Positions 11,411 to 23,949 are shown, counted from the stretch's first letter. The stretch is DNA of 64,000 nucleotides from Engraulis encrasicolus (GCF_034702125.1 NC_085858.1:347001-411000), one strand, 5' to 3'. Notes: generated by a model not told the origin, from the sequence alone. Made by a program: numbers and translations.

Positions 11411-12441
11411 AAATCTGTGCTGCCAGTACATGGGTTCTCAGTGTCATGGAGGTAGTATAAGAACTGGAGAGAGTGAATAAGTCCCGCCTCCAGTCATTTC
11501 AATGGGAAATGCTAGGCAAGTGAATTCAGCCAAAATTGCACAAATTTTTCAGCTTCAAAGATGGAGTCGTTTCCGCCACCAGTTTACTCAGCCAATTACG
11601 TGACACATTAATGACTGACTAACGATTGACCAGAAATATATATGGAAGACGGGCATTGGATGCATGGAGGTGCCCAACCACACACCTGTATAGGTATCTA
11701 ACACTAAACGCGCGCACCCAACAATCGCGTCCACCCTCTTTGAGTGAAGTGGTGGCGGAATTGCGACGAGGAAGTGCCTTGCTAATCGGCAAAGCTAATC
11801 AGCCAAATCCTGACCCCCTGGTTCGCGCAGTCAGGTTGTAAACAAAATTTAGAACCCACGTATTGCCAAATTTCGTCTTTTCATGAATATTTTCTGAATA
11901 AACCAATTTTCTGAGTAAACCAATATTTACTAGTAGGCTATGACCAAAGCTCAGTAAGCTTTGCAGCTAAAAATGTCTATTTCTGGAAATTCAAAATGGC
12001 GGACCATGGAGAAGATCCCCCTTTTCATGTAGGCCTATGGAAAGTGCACTTTTCTCAGTCTCATTGAATACTTAGAATTTGATGGTGGTGGTAAAAGTGT
12101 TAAAAAGGTATCATTTGTGAATGGGCGGTATGGATTCTGGAAATGAACTACTAAAAATATTACACGGTGCACCTTGTAGACAAAATGTATGATTTTGTCA
12201 TAGGCCTACACACATAGGCCTACAAGCATTCTGTTTTCTGAAGCATTGACAGGCTTCTTCGAGACCTTAACTTTAATTTTTTTTTTAAATCACCAAAAAA
12301 AGAAAGAAAAGATTTTATTGCATTTTTATCAGTTTCACCCTCGCCTTTTGCCTAGTTGTGGCCTGTTTCCGTGTAGCTAGTCACAAATGCCAGCAGACGT
12401 TTGGACAGGTGCCAAAAGCATACGAAGACGGACATTTTCAT
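11411..12441 (+). repeat. repeat-derived stretch, includes dispersed repeat copy 2 (11866-12180)
   Basis: The second copy of the family at 7995-8262 lies at 11866-12180, including a segment (CCCCCTTTTCATGTAGG) missing from copy 1. It ends with ATTACACGGTGCACCTTG. The 11411-11865 part has no recognisable gene. Confidence 0.5.
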
Positions 12442-12610
12442 TTTTAAAATTATTTTATTTAAGACAGGATAGTGAGAGATAACGGGAAACGACATGGGAA
12501 AGAGAGACAGGGAAGCATCAGGAAGTGACCCGGACCGCGATCGGGAATCGAACCCAAGTCGCCCGCGAAGTCGTTCAGTGTCCAGTCATGAGAGCCACGG
12601 CTGGGCCCCT
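12442..12610 (-). repeat. tRNA-derived SINE-like repeat, copy 1
   Basis: On the minus strand the sequence contains GGGTTCGATTCCC, matching the RNA polymerase III B-box. The family has GACAGGATAGTGAG-like, GAGAGACAGGGAAG-like and GGGCCCC-end segments shared with copies at 41002 and 42551. The plus-strand left end is AT-rich (TTTATTTAAGACAGG). Confidence 0.6.
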
Positions 12611-13211
12611 TTTGCCACTTTTGAGGGAAATCAGAAACTGCAATTTTTTTACTTTTGTGACATTCCATTTAAGATTTGGGTAACACACTTTGACATGTTA
12701 GTCACTATTAAACAGGGCTAGTAATCTGGCATAGGCTACAGGGCATTTCCCGGTGGGTTAAAGGGCTCCGTAGAGTTAACGTGCGTAAAGGGTCATACAC
12801 ACACGTCGCTGCTAGTTACTCGCTCAGCATTTGGCGAGAGAACCATTAAAATATGGCAGACCATTCATAGTCAAAAGCGCCATTTAGGCCTACAGGCTTT
12901 TGCTTGCATTTTCAAAAGTGTGCCCTCTGCTGTTCATGACAGAAACGGCAGAATCTGTCGCACTCGCAGCAGGAGTTCTAGAGATGTAAAAAAAAAAAAA
13001 AAGAAGAAGAAGAAAACCAAACAGGTGCTGCAGGGGTGGAACTTCAGTTTTTTCCCCACCAGTCACTGTGGCAGCCTGGCAGGTAGATTTCAAAATCTAC
13101 CAGTCACTCGCCGTTTTTGCCAGTCAACTCATATAATAATAACAATAGCAGTCGAAATCAGTTCATTATTATTAGTAGTAAAACTATTATTATTGGAATT
13201 ATTATTATGAT
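12611..13211. other. no gene; MITE fragment and simple sequence
   Basis: Positions 12786-12829 match one end of the MITE at 20841-21144 (ATACACACACGTCG then CTGCTAGTTACTCGCTCAGC). Segment 12905-12955 shares GTGTGCCCTCTGCTGTTCAT with 55036. A poly-A/GAA tract lies at 12987-13015 and ATT-rich sequence at 13130-13210. Confidence 0.45.
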
Positions 13212-13215
13212 TATA

Positions 13216-14292
13216 CAGCTCCAGGCCTTTTTATTAGAATACCATGAAAAAGTTGATTTATTTCCATAATTCCATCAATAATGTTTAACTGTCATGGATT
13301 GTAGATTCATGGCCCAGTTTTTTAACTATTCCAATCATTATTTTTTTTCTTTTTATATACGTTGGCCTTCCAGCTCAAAAAACCCATGAATTGGGGAATT
13401 CGCATTATTAGAATATTGTTATAAAATCACATTTTTCTTCATCAAATTCGGGTCACATTAAATCAGGTGAAATGTGGTACTTTCTACATAACATGGATTG
13501 GTCAATACTTGGTTAGGACATTCTCTGTCTTCATAATGGCCATGATGCGTTTAACATTGAAGTCAATGGCAAAAACAGTGCATGGGAGTTATGGAAGCCC
13601 AGATATCCTTGATGCTTTGCTGTCAGCTGTTCTTGTTTGTTGACCTGGTGCCCCACACTTTCCTCTTCAATATACCCGAAGATTTCCATGCCACGTTTTG
13701 GTGTTAACTCTCCAGTTTAATTCTAACTCAACAGAAATTAAACCCCATTCATTTTCAATGGGGTTTCATTTCTGGTTATTTAGAATTAAACTGGTGAGTT
13801 AGCGCCAAAACGTGGCATGGAAATCTACAGGGTATATTGAAGAGTGAAGTGTGGGGTACCAGGTCAACAAACAAGAACAGCTGACAGCTAAGCATCAAGG
13901 ATATCTGGGCTTCCATAACTCCCATGCACTGTTTTTGCCATTGACTTCAATGTTAAACGCATCATGGCCATTATGAAGACAGAGAATGTCCTAACCAAGT
14001 ATCGACCATTGCATGTTATGTAGAAAGTACCAAATTTCAACTGATTTAATGTGACCCGAATTTTGATGAAGAAAAATGTGATTTTATAACAATATTCTAA
14101 TAATGCGAATTCCCCAATTCATGGGTTTTTTGAGCTGGAAGGCCAACGTATATAAAAAGAAAAAAAATAATGATTGGAATAGTTAAAAAACTGGGCCATG
14201 AATCTACAATCCATGACAGTTTAACATTATTGATGGAATTATGGAAATAAATCAACTTTTTCATGGTATTCTAATAAAAAGGCCTGGAGCTG
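13216..14292. mobile_element. foldback element, near-complete palindrome of 1,077 bp
   Basis: Ends are CAGCTCCAGGCC and GGCCTGGAGCTG, each flanked by TA (13214-13215 and 14293-14294). The two arms (13216 to about 13728, and about 13790 to 14292) are almost exact reverse complements, with a loop of only about 60 bp. The TA flanks suggest Tc1/mariner-type mobilisation of a non-autonomous unit. No open frame. A transcript would fold into a ~500-bp double-stranded hairpin. The inner ~300 bp is related to the palindrome at 46.6-47.5 kb. Confidence 0.85.
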
Positions 14293-14296
14293 TATA

Positions 14297-16449
14297 TTTA
14301 AATGTTTGCGTTAGGTTGACCATGTCCTCAATACCAGAAAGGAGGACTTCTTAATATGGTTGGGGGTCTGGGGGCAGAAGTTTGAATTTTTAGACACAAT
14401 TTCCTGCATTCTTATCAATTCTAGGGTGAAGAATGGCAAATCCCATTGGGAAAAAAAATCGCTCGGACACTCAGGCTATTCATAGCTCAAATGGAGGTGA
14501 AAGTTTTCACCTGTCAAAGTGACTGGTGGGTTGAAAAATTTACCAGTAACCATTGAAATGTAGGCTACCCGTCATTGGCAGGTATATTCGTAATGGCACC
14601 ACGAGGCTTAAAGTTGTTTTTTTCTGTTTTTGTCGTAAAGACTTCACAAATGGCCCGAGATACGGTTGCATAAATAGACCATCCTAAGGCTACTAAGAAA
14701 TAGAGAAGCTAATAGCTTATCTGTTCTGTCTGGAAAGCTAGCTTGTTTTGCACCCTAACCTCAGACACTGTGCTGCTCGCAGTTATACAGATTCTACGTT
14801 TGCCCCCTTCACTGGAGGGAATTTGAAAAACTGGCCCTTGGTGACTTAATTGAATACCCCTGCTATAGGCCTATGTTGGGTGTTTTGCATTCCTTACAGC
14901 CTGGCCCACAACGTGGAGGGGGCTATGCAAAAATGCCTGGACCATTTTTGGTCCCAGTCAGTCCTGACCACTAATATGTGTCGAGCAAAATCAGTCCATT
15001 GTTTGGTCTGTATTCACGAATGTCTTGTTCTTTGCCAACAACCTCCTTATTATTGATACGACTGTACCTGTAATGAGAAGTGGACAGCAAAAGTTTCGAG
15101 CTCCTCACTGGTCTCATAATGCTGTTCTAAGGCCACGTGTTCCACTCTTCCACAGTTCTGCCAGATCACGTTGGCGTAGGTTCACTCAGCCTCTGCTTCA
15201 GCTGGTCGTTGGGGCACAGTGCTATTTGAGGCACTCTGACTTCCTGTGATCACTCTGGCATGATGTGGTGGAGCATTATCGCAGATGAAAAGAAAGTTGG
15301 TGGTGTGCTGGTGGAACTGATGGGAGATGGGTTCTACGACATCTCTGACTTATCATAGATGGCTCAGTTACTTCACGATATTAACCTCAATGTGCTTCTA
15401 ATCCACTGGCTGGTGATGTCTGCCACTTTTGCACCGCCACCAAGTGAACACTGTAACACTGTGCACAAAGTGAAAAACACAAAATGAAGTGGATCTAAAA
15501 TCACCATTACAATTGACCTCCCTATCCCAAAAACCCACTGACTCCTAATATCCCTTACTTAGGCCTATTGTGAGTACTGTAGTGTATGGTGATCATTCTC
15601 TGTGTTTCTTTCTAGTAGCCTAATGCAGTCCATACAGTCTACAATTGTCTTTCCTATCTGAAACATATAATAAAAGATACTTTATTTGTCAGCGATTTCC
15701 ACTGGTGCAAACCGACTTTGCACATGAATCTTTACATGCCTGTAGTGCCATCTGGTGGATACAAGATGAATGGGTGCAAAACACTTTCAGGAATGAAGCT
15801 GCTGTATGGGGTTGTGGCTCATTTTCATCCTACCAGCCATGTGTCTACTGTGAATTGATATTGATTTGCATACCCAATACTTAAGCATAATAGATTACAA
15901 TGATGGGATTAGGGTAACAATCTGACTGATCCTGAAGGTAGTATTGGCTAAAACTTTCATACGCTTTCAAATCAGCTTAGTAGAACCAACAACATGATGT
16001 AAGAGTGATGGTGAGAGAGGAAGATGGTATAGTGTTTCAGTGTCTGTTTCTCTAGCATACTCAGTAATTCCACCAAGTGAACACAAACTGTCGGCCTCAC
16101 TTTATGTTGCCGGTTTTAGTCTACTTAACACACATGAAGGAAGACACAAGACACAAGTAGTTTTCCAATTAAAATTATTTCTCTTCAGTTGACAGGGTTT
16201 ATCTTTCAGGTCAATTGTTTTGATCATTACACAATAAATGTGACAATACAATGTAGAAAAACCTTTGAAGAACCTTTCAAATACCGCCCCTGTACTGCAT
16301 CCTCTGGTCTGTATTCATCAAAATGAAATTATTGCAGACATTTCGCTTGACAACAAGAAAAAAATAACGTGTTTTTTTTCTTCCATACAAATGCGCAGGG
16401 AAATCCTCTGACTACATGTGTTTAAGGGTTAAGGACACCAGGGGGTCGT
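14297..16449. other. no gene recognised
   Basis: Mixed sequence without a recognisable coding frame or clean repeat boundaries. A minus-strand AATAAA at 15686-15681 is a possible distal polyadenylation signal for the channel gene, at low confidence. Confidence 0.35.
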
Positions 16450-17000
16450 TTCTCGACAGTGCCTTTGCTAACGACGTTAGCCATTTTGTTCGTTCTTAAG
16501 ACCAACGTTGTAACCAAGGTCTTGAGTTGGTCTTAAGTTGTTCTTAAGTTGTTCTTAAGTTGTTCTTAAGTTGGTCTTGCGTCTAAAGACCAACTGAAGA
16601 CCAACTTAAGAACAACTTAAGACCAACTCAAGAGCAACTTACGACCAACTCAAGACAGACTTAAGACGGTTAGCAAAGGCAAGAATCGAGAAACGGACAC
16701 CAGGTTGGTCAAAGGTGATAGCTCAGACTCCAGAAACAGGAGTAGAACCATGAGGCCCCAGAGACATGGCTATAACACCTTTTCACTCCTGCTTTGTCAT
16801 CTTAAAAATCACTCCCTGCTCTTATGAAATACAAAAACCTGGAGTCCGTTTCTCGATTCTTGCCTTTGCTAACCGTCTTAAGTCGGTCTTGAGTTGGTCG
16901 TAAGTTGCTCTTGAGTTGGTCTTAAGTTGCTCTTGAGTTGATCTTAAGTTGGTCTTACGTTGGTCTTTAGACGCAAGACCGACCGAAGTCGCGACCAACC
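16450..17000. repeat. two inverted copies of a CTTAAGTTG-repeat MITE
   Basis: Copy 1 (16450-16700) begins GTCGTTTCTCGA, carries tandem TTCTTAAGTTG units followed by their inverse (AAGACCAACTTAAGAACAAC), and ends GCAAAGGCAAGAATCGAG. Copy 2 (about 16838-16985) is in the opposite orientation, starting TCCGTTTCTCGATTCTTGCC. The two copies form a larger hairpin around 16701-16837. Confidence 0.65.
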
Positions 17001-17999
17001 TTTGGACGTACGTACGTACGTTCTCAGACGAGGAAGTCTTCGGAAATGCTTGGAGTGTCTCGTCTCTGGTTGGCGTCACCTGTGCTTGGACTCCAAAGGA
17101 TAACCTCCATCTTTGGGTTGGATTGTCACAATTGAAGGGAATTAAACTTTCAGACCAAGCATGCTGCTATCATCCAATTCAATCATCTGATCAGTAAATC
17201 AAGTATCCCCTCAAGCCCAGTTGAACCAACCATGTTTTTTTTCAATGACTGTCTCCCTTTGTAGATATTAATTACCATAAAATCTTGTATAAGACAATAA
17301 ATAAGTGGGGTTCTTCAGTACTACAAAGAGGAATATCTAGTCAATACAGCCCAGTGCAATTAGGTAGTCAATTCTACAAATGAGAACATTTGCAAATTGC
17401 AATATCAAAAAAACCTCAAAAAACATGTAACATGTTTAATGTATTTTTTTTAGTCATTTTCATAGAGCATGCATTTTTTTAATGTTATTTTTTTGAGGAT
17501 TCAAAAATTGAGGGTAATAATACACCACTACAGGTCAGGAGCTGCTGTAGCAACTATTTGAACTAGCAAACTGGATTTGACTGGAGTGACAAGTAGACAT
17601 TGGTGTGGGATCTCACTACTGATGGCTGACACGTGGGTCAATTCTGGAGAAATTATTTCTTTTTTAAATAATGCTAAAAAAAAATCAATGAGTGACTACC
17701 CTGCACCCATGAGTGGAAATCAGTATAAAAAAGGAATCATAATGGTTGAGCTGTACACAAAAAGACACCACCGTCTCTCTCATTCACCCGAGCTTAATAT
17801 ACACCCCACCTAAACTGGTGGAAACAAAACAAACTTGCTCGATGCAGAGGCAAGACACAAACCCAGGGACCAATCCAAACCTGAAAGGTCCCCAATTAGG
17901 ACAGACTTGTGACAGTCAACATGTCATCAAGAGCTTCAATCAAGTGTTTCAACCACTCATTCATTACCAACAATAAATACAACAGCTTCTCCTGTTCTT
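17001..17999. other. no gene recognised
   Basis: A GTAC repeat (GTACGTACGTACG) lies near 17010, and T- and A-rich runs at 17440-17510. No coding support. Confidence 0.35.
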
Positions 18000-19255
18000 T
18001 TTTTTTTTACAGGATACAAAGTTATAAAACATCGCAAGGAGGAAGAGGACAAAATGAATCTTGCAAAGTAACTTTTTTTGTTTACAGTTTGTCCTTCACA
18101 TGCAAGCCCCAGGAGAGAGGTTTAGCATGAGTCACAAGACTTCCTTTGGGAAGATAATGAGAGTGATTACAGTGAGATATGCATGTCATTCATTCCACTT
18201 TGAGATGAACCTGAGTATATGACAAAAGCACTGTGTCTGTGACATGTTGTATGTGTGTCTGTGCAATGTGTGTGTGTAAGTGTGTGCATGTGTATGTGTG
18301 CGTGCTTTTGTTTATGCGTTAGTGGGTTTGTGCATGTGTGTGTTAATATGGTGGCAAAACATAAGCAACCTAACAGGGCAGACTAACACAAAACACACAG
18401 TATATTGCACTCAGGCTACAGATTGTTGTTTGTAGTTTGGTTTTTGTCGGATCTACACTGACACTGTTACAACCCCCCCACCTCCCAATAAAAAAATAAA
18501 AAGTATTCTCAGTAGGTCTCAAATTGACTGGAATCAATCCCACTGCTATTTCACTTTCTTTAAAAAAGAAATGTACATTCACAGGAGGACAACAAAAAGA
18601 ACATCCGACTCGAAATTCATATCGATATGTGCAAAAACATTATAGATCTCTATAAAAATATGTGGATATGAATAGAGCTATTTTTCATCTTTGATACAAT
18701 ATTTCTTTCTATTTAGACTGTAAGATGTACAGTACTGAATTTGTACAACTTTTACTTGTATTTCTCTCATTTTTTTACAGGAAAAAAGGGATGTAGCCTA
18801 GCCAAGTCCATGGCGAAAGAGGACAAACGTGACTGAAGACAAAAACAGTGTAAATGAAATCTTGACACACATCCAGCACTCAGATCAATATGATTGAGTC
18901 CGGGACCAATGTAAAAGTGAGAGAGTTCCAGACGGAAACCTGAAATTGCATAACCTTTGTCCGACAACACTTGCAACAAGCCCGCTTGCTGGCCAGACAT
19001 GACATCCGACCCTGGGCAGAAAAAAACACAACTTCCTTTCTCAGCTGAAAACAGCAACGTCCAACACCTGGGCGACACAGACACAGAACAATGCAACAAA
19101 GTTTTTGAACTTTGGCTACTGAAACCGTGCCAGGTCGTTTGAATGATCGATCATTCATTTGTGTACCTCTACTTGAACAATGAGCATTTTTGACTCACGT
19201 CAAACAAATAAAGTTTGGGGTTGGCACCCTCGGAAATCTTTTTTTCCATCCCCTG
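18000..19255 (-). other. probable 3' UTR of the calcium channel gene
   Basis: Sequence directly downstream of the channel stop codon. It lacks obvious inverted-repeat elements. I saw no AATAAA on the minus strand within it; the nearest one noticed is at about 15686-15681, so the UTR end is undefined. It contains a loose GT-rich tract around 18240-18345. Confidence 0.35.
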
Positions 19256-20461
19256 TCACAGGGCTGTCCTGTTTGGAGAACAAAAATCAGTAGACTCCTC
19301 AAGTCGACCGTCAAATGGAGAGGAGCGTGGAACTGGATTGCTGTCAAGCAGGGGGTTCGACAGACTGCTATCCACGATCGTGGAGTCAGACTGGTCAAAG
19401 GTGATCTGCGGCACGGTACTGGCCTGGTACTCCGTGCTAGTGCTACCGTGGGCCTGGATGCTCAGAAGAGGCTGGTTTTGAAGCACCTGATGTTCCATCA
19501 GGTCCATAGATTCCCTCTGCTGCTGCTGTTGCAGCAGCTGTGTCTGTTCACAGGAGGGCGTCCGTCGGCGTAAAAGCGTACTGTTGATGTTGGCTGCCGT
19601 GGGCTTATGTGGCACGGGGCTACCCTCCGCCTCCAGTGGAGCATCGATGGAGATGCAGGGAGGGCTCGTCTTCTTCTTCCTGGGGATGTATAGCGACTGT
19701 CCCCGCATGGGTGGGTGCCGGACCTCTGCCAGGGCTTGGTCAAATGCGTCGTCCGCGTCCACGTCCACGTCCATTGAGGGGCAGATCTCAATGGAGTGAC
19801 GGCGCAGGTCGTCCCCAACTCCACCAGCGATGCTGCCTCCACAGGCACCGCTGCAGGCTGACGGCTTGTCCAAGAAGCCTTTGGTGTCCACGCTGAAGAA
19901 CTTCTTCATGTCCCTGTCCCTCAGGGCCGCCAGGTTGGCTGCGCTCCCACAGTTCTTTGCCAGTTGGAGGGATGAGGTGCCTGAGGCGAAGGGCGACAGC
20001 GAGTGGCTGCGGACATCCCCGTGTGGGCCTCCCGTTCCAACTCTCACTCCGACTCCCACAGCGCTGCCACCACCTACTCCCCCTGCTGACGACTGGCTAC
20101 CCCACACACCACCGGCACCTCTCACGTGCTTGGCAGCGCTATTAATGTAGCGCACCTCCTCGTCTGTAGGGTCTGCGGAGTCGAACATGGAGCCACTGGG
20201 GCTGGTGCTGGTGCTGCTGCTGGCCAGGCTGGGAGTGTGCTGTCGGGGGATGCTGCGCTGGCCGTACAGCCCCTGCAGGGTGCGGACGCTGGGGGAGCGG
20301 TCGCGTGGGGGCAGCAGCGGAGAGGCCTGGGGGCTTCTGGGGTTAGGGCTGGGGTTGTTGTTGTTGGGGCTGATGTGGCTGTAGGAGTGTTGCTGCTGGG
20401 CGATGGGGAGATCTTTAGCCTCGCTGCTTTGCACGTCGATGGAGTCGTGCTTTACCGCCTC
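19256..20461 (-). CDS. cacna1h: T-type Ca2+ channel alpha-1 last coding exon
   Basis: This exon encodes 401 residues and a TGA stop. The acceptor CTTCCCAG joins in phase 0 to EAVKHDSIDV. Landmarks in order match the CACNA1H tail: ADPTDEEVRYINSAAKH (human DPADEEVSHITSSA), DMKKFFSVDTKGFLDKP (human DLRRLYSVDAQGFLDKP), RKKKTSPPCISIDAP (human RKKKMSPPCISVEPP), LLRRRTPSCE and a RESMDL-like segment. Between them lie low-complexity stretches rich in S, N, Q and P, and a G/V-rich run near residues 115-150. The tail looks longer than its mammalian counterpart and is mostly disordered. The final residues are NRTAL. Confidence 0.88.
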   Translation of the reverse strand, partial: EAVKHDSIDVQSSEAKDLPIAQQQHSYSHISPNNNNPSPNPRSPQASPLLPPRDRSPSVRTLQGLYGQRSIPRQHTPSLASSSTSTSPSGSMFDSADPTDEEVRYINSAAKHVRGAGGVWGSQSSAGGVGGGSAVGVGVRVGTGGPHGDVRSHSLSPFASGTSSLQLAKNCGSAANLAALRDRDMKKFFSVDTKGFLDKPSACSGACGGSIAGGVGDDLRRHSIEICPSMDVDVDADDAFDQALAEVRHPPMRGQSLYIPRKKKTSPPCISIDAPLEAEGSPVPHKPTAANINSTLLRRRTPSCEQTQLLQQQQQRESMDLMEHQVLQNQPLLSIQAHGSTSTEYQASTVPQITFDQSDSTIVDSSLSNPLLDSNPVPRSSPFDGRLEESTDFCSPNRTAL

Positions 20462-20604
20462 CTGGGAAGGTCAAAAAGAAGGAAGGAATGACATCAAAAT
20501 AAAAGTTCATCGCATCTCACAGAGCATAAAGCTGTATTGGATAGCAGCTTTGACACACCAGTTAAAAGCCACTTTAAAAAAATCTTGAAAAGTTGCGAGT
20601 GGAT

Positions 20605-20830
20605 AGCCTAGAAATCTAGACGCCCCTAGAGGCCGCCCGCAAATTGAATTTGCTCCCGGGGGCAGTCTAGCGGACCTGCGAGGCTGAAAATCGGAAAGCG
20701 ACCCAATGTGGACCAGCCATTGCGGCCTATCAAATCGTGAGAAGCAAGATCGGGGGCCGGGCAACCTAGTGACGACACAACTGGGCTTTCAGAACATACA
20801 GGTGAAAACTGCTAGCGTAGCACCAGGCTA
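20605..20830. mobile_element. possible MITE in intron
   Basis: Starts AGCCTAGAAATC and ends CACCAGGCTA, giving short inverted ends (AGCCTRG). It lies just upstream of the last channel exon's acceptor. The boundaries are weak. Confidence 0.35.
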
Positions 20831-20840
20831 GGGTAGGGAT

Positions 20841-21144
20841 TAAAGCGGCGTACACACACATTACTAGCTTCGCGCTTGCTCACATACTCGCGACTCTTTC
20901 ATGGAACGTTCGCTGAAAGTTCCCGCGGCTTTAACTGCCAATGTACAAGCGAGAAGTACCGAGCTCTGCATTCCAATTGGTTACTCGCTTACTCGCCTCG
21001 CTCGAAGTTAAAATATTTTCAACTCGGGATCGCTTGTACAGTACTCGCCTACTCGCCTGCAAGTCTTGCTGGAACACATTGACATTCTACTGAGTTAATT
21101 CGCTGAGCGAGTAACTAGCAGTGACGTGTGTGTACGGCCCTTAA
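20841..21144. mobile_element. MITE, about 300 bp
   Basis: Left end TAAAGCGGCGTACACACACA and right end TGTGTGTACGGCCCTTAA are inverted; the pairing continues inward (ACTAGC near 20863, and GCTGAGCGAGTAACTAGC near 21110). TACTCGC is repeated in the middle. A partial copy occurs at 12786. Confidence 0.65.
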
Positions 21145-21287
21145 TGCGTCTGACCACCACCACCACAGCCACTAAACGAGTTGCCGAAATAAATTGTGTT
21201 TTCACTTACAAAGTTTAAACATGCCTCATATTCAACCACGGGGCCCTCCTTCACCAACCAGCGGAATGTTGAGCAATTTTGGGCATG

Positions 21288-21632
21288 TTAAAGGGGCTCC
21301 AGGTAGGATTAAATGTTTAATTAATCACTGTCCCGAGTCAGTCGATGGTTATGTGAATCGTTGGTAAGTGAATGACGACTCTTCGGACACTTCCACGGTC
21401 CGCTGTCAGACAACTCCAAATATCCGAAGGAGTGTCGTGGGAAACACTTTTCATACGAAAAATCGCTTTACATACCGGATTCAGATTCGTATCAGCTGCT
21501 GGCATTCCATGATGAAAAACATTCTCACAGCTAGTTTATTTGAACAATATTTTTTTCATTATGGTGTAGATTTTAAGACAGGCATGCCATGGGCACCGCG
21601 AAACTATGTCATCCTACCTTGTGCCCCTTTAA
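21288..21632. mobile_element. MITE, about 345 bp
   Basis: Ends TTAAAGGGGCTCCAGGTAGG and CCTACCTTGTGCCCCTTTAA form an inverted repeat of about 20 bp. No coding content. Confidence 0.6.
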
Positions 21633-22399
21633 ATGGTTGCATGAACTAATGTGATTGTTGTCAACATGACATGTTCTGACAAGTTAGCTAGCTGGATACC
21701 AAGCTAGCTGTGTTATTTGCCGAGAGGTGGGCTAGCCGCTAGCTGGACCGGTGAGGTCTCATTCCCATCTATTTAGTAAGCTACTTAAAGACTTCCAAAG
21801 CTCCCAAATGTCTCGGTTTTAATGCAGTGGGTCTTATTATAACTGTCACTAAATTGGTGAGTCATTTCAAGCATTTTAATGGTTGAAAAGAGACTAAAGA
21901 CAAAATACCAGTTGATCTGGTTAAGATGCCCCGCGGTGCAATATCATTTCAAATTGTTTGATTAACGATCTCTTAAAAGACGACGTCCGTTAATACTTAG
22001 ATGATAGTTCATATAACTTGTCTGCTTGCTGACCATATGTTTAGGCCTTTGTTAATAGCAATTTAATATTTGATTCCAGTCAGAAAGCCGAAATGCACCG
22101 CATCTCTGCCATGAACTGACGGGACTAGCCTGGCAAGCTACTGTTAGCATTTTACAGAGCCAGATGGTCACAAACGTAGATAATTTCTTGTAATAACTAG
22201 GTGTAGAACGAAATCGCAGCTGTTAAAAGATACTGAAGATCAGAACTGAGCGGGTTATATGCAAACAGCCGTCATCTGTGTGTGTGGTCTCGCTGGATCT
22301 GTCAAGGACTGGGAGAGTCTGAAGCCGGCTGCTGCCTGCTCTCGTGCGGCTGGAAGCTAACAGCTGCCAAGTAGCTCTGGAGCTATTGGCGGCCACGCC
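21633..22399. other. intronic sequence, nothing recognised
   Basis: Contains repeated GCTAGC words near 21688-21745, but no gene or clean element. Confidence 0.35.
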
Positions 22400-23949
22400 C
22401 AGGGGCGTAGCACCAAATTTGGGGCCCTAGGAACGACCTCTTCCATGGGCCCCCCTACACACACCCCAACCTACCCAAGCTGACTTCGAAATTTTGCTTA
22501 AAACCTGCTGTAAAGCAGAGTAAAGAACTAAAGTAGGCTGTCGCTGTTTGGATTTGATGTCGTTATTCTCAACCTTTTAAAGTCAGGGCACCCCGAAGTT
22601 ATATTTATTTCTTTGAAATCATTAGGCCTATTTATTAGGCTACTGCATATAATTTCAGAATTTAATTAGCCAGGAACTATTTCACAGTAGCCTACCTTGT
22701 AGTAATTTTCATGAGCACTCAATGCAGATAGGCTACCTGCTCAGCACGGAGGTAGGCTACTCTGCCTGTCTTTTCTATGCAAACCGCTTTGCGCAGATAG
22801 AATGGCGTCAGCAGCATTCATAACGCAGACTGGTGCCCCGTCAAAATCTCGTCATTATTTTACCACACTTCAGCTATAACGGGCGTTGTCAGATGGTCAG
22901 AGATATGGCCAAGTAACCAGAGCTTTCCTATTGAGAGTGTTGAGACCGCAAAATAAAAGCAGAATGAAAATTCAAGACTGACAGCTGTTCGCACCGCTAC
23001 CTTGACATTGGCAACTGATGAACATGACGTCGTTATAGCCTAGGCTATTCATATAGTTACGAGGACAGAATTAATCTGCAAATTTGATTACCAGGGCGGG
23101 CAGCATTGCACCCGGTTGAGAAACTGCTTTTCTTCAAGACTAGGATATTAGCTAAAATAGGCTCACCTTCTCTCAAGTTCACACCATTTGCACCTGCTAC
23201 GACAGGGGGCATCTTCACGTCCGTGACATTTTCTGAAATTGAGTGGGATTTATTTTACAAATAGCTTTGCTATCATTTGGATATTTGAACCAACATCGAC
23301 CCATGGTCTTTTGGGACACTTGAATATATCAAAGACAAATATGGGTTCTATTACAATGATAGCCAACAAAATGAGATTTCTTTCATTTGACTTCGGCTAT
23401 CACAGAAGGCCACACGGAATGGAAATGGGATAGGCCTAACCAGTTATCCTACTGTGTAGCCTAGGCTGCAATTTTGACATTTGGGCTCACCTTTCTTGCA
23501 AAAAATCAGCTGCAGTTGCTTTCCTTGATTTTGTTTCCCCTGTCTCTTTTGCCTTTCTATTCTTTTTGTGAAAGACTGGTGTTTTAGACGTCTTTCATTG
23601 CTAACCGGCTGCTGTGTTTAATGCATAATATTGAAGTGAGTGAGTGTTGATTCCGCATATTGTACAATCAAAAGTCCGCGAGCGGGCGGACTAAACCAAT
23701 GCGATAATGGGGGTGTCCGATATAGAATATAGCCTATTTGCAGGCTAGTATATCCAATTCAACAGATGTATTTCCAGAGAATATGGAATTACATAAATTG
23801 CCAACATGTATTGACATTATTTTAAAAATAGTGTTTTAAAAAAACGAAAGAAGAAAATTATTTTCCATTGGAGGGCCCCCGGTGGGCCCCCCAGGTGGTC
23901 TGGGCCCTGAGAATGAGTCAGGGTTTTCCCCCCCTGTTCCACGCCGCTG
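22400..23949. mobile_element. non-autonomous hAT element (1,550 bp)
   Basis: Starts CAGGGGCGTAGCACC and ends GTTCCACGCCGCTG; perfect 8-bp TSD GCCACGCC on both sides (22392-22399 and 23950-23957). GGGCCC-rich subterminal segments occur at both ends. No transposase frame. Sits in the channel's last intron. Confidence 0.85.

Noticed and set aside
16840..17080. Peptide with repeated KTNLR/QLKT motifs
   Set aside because: It is the translation of the CTTAAGTTG repeat array, not a gene.
19498..20150. Frames in other phases and on the plus strand within the last channel exon
   Set aside because: They are shadows of a GC-rich true exon. The minus-strand frame alone carries the conserved CACNA1H landmarks and correct splice junctions.
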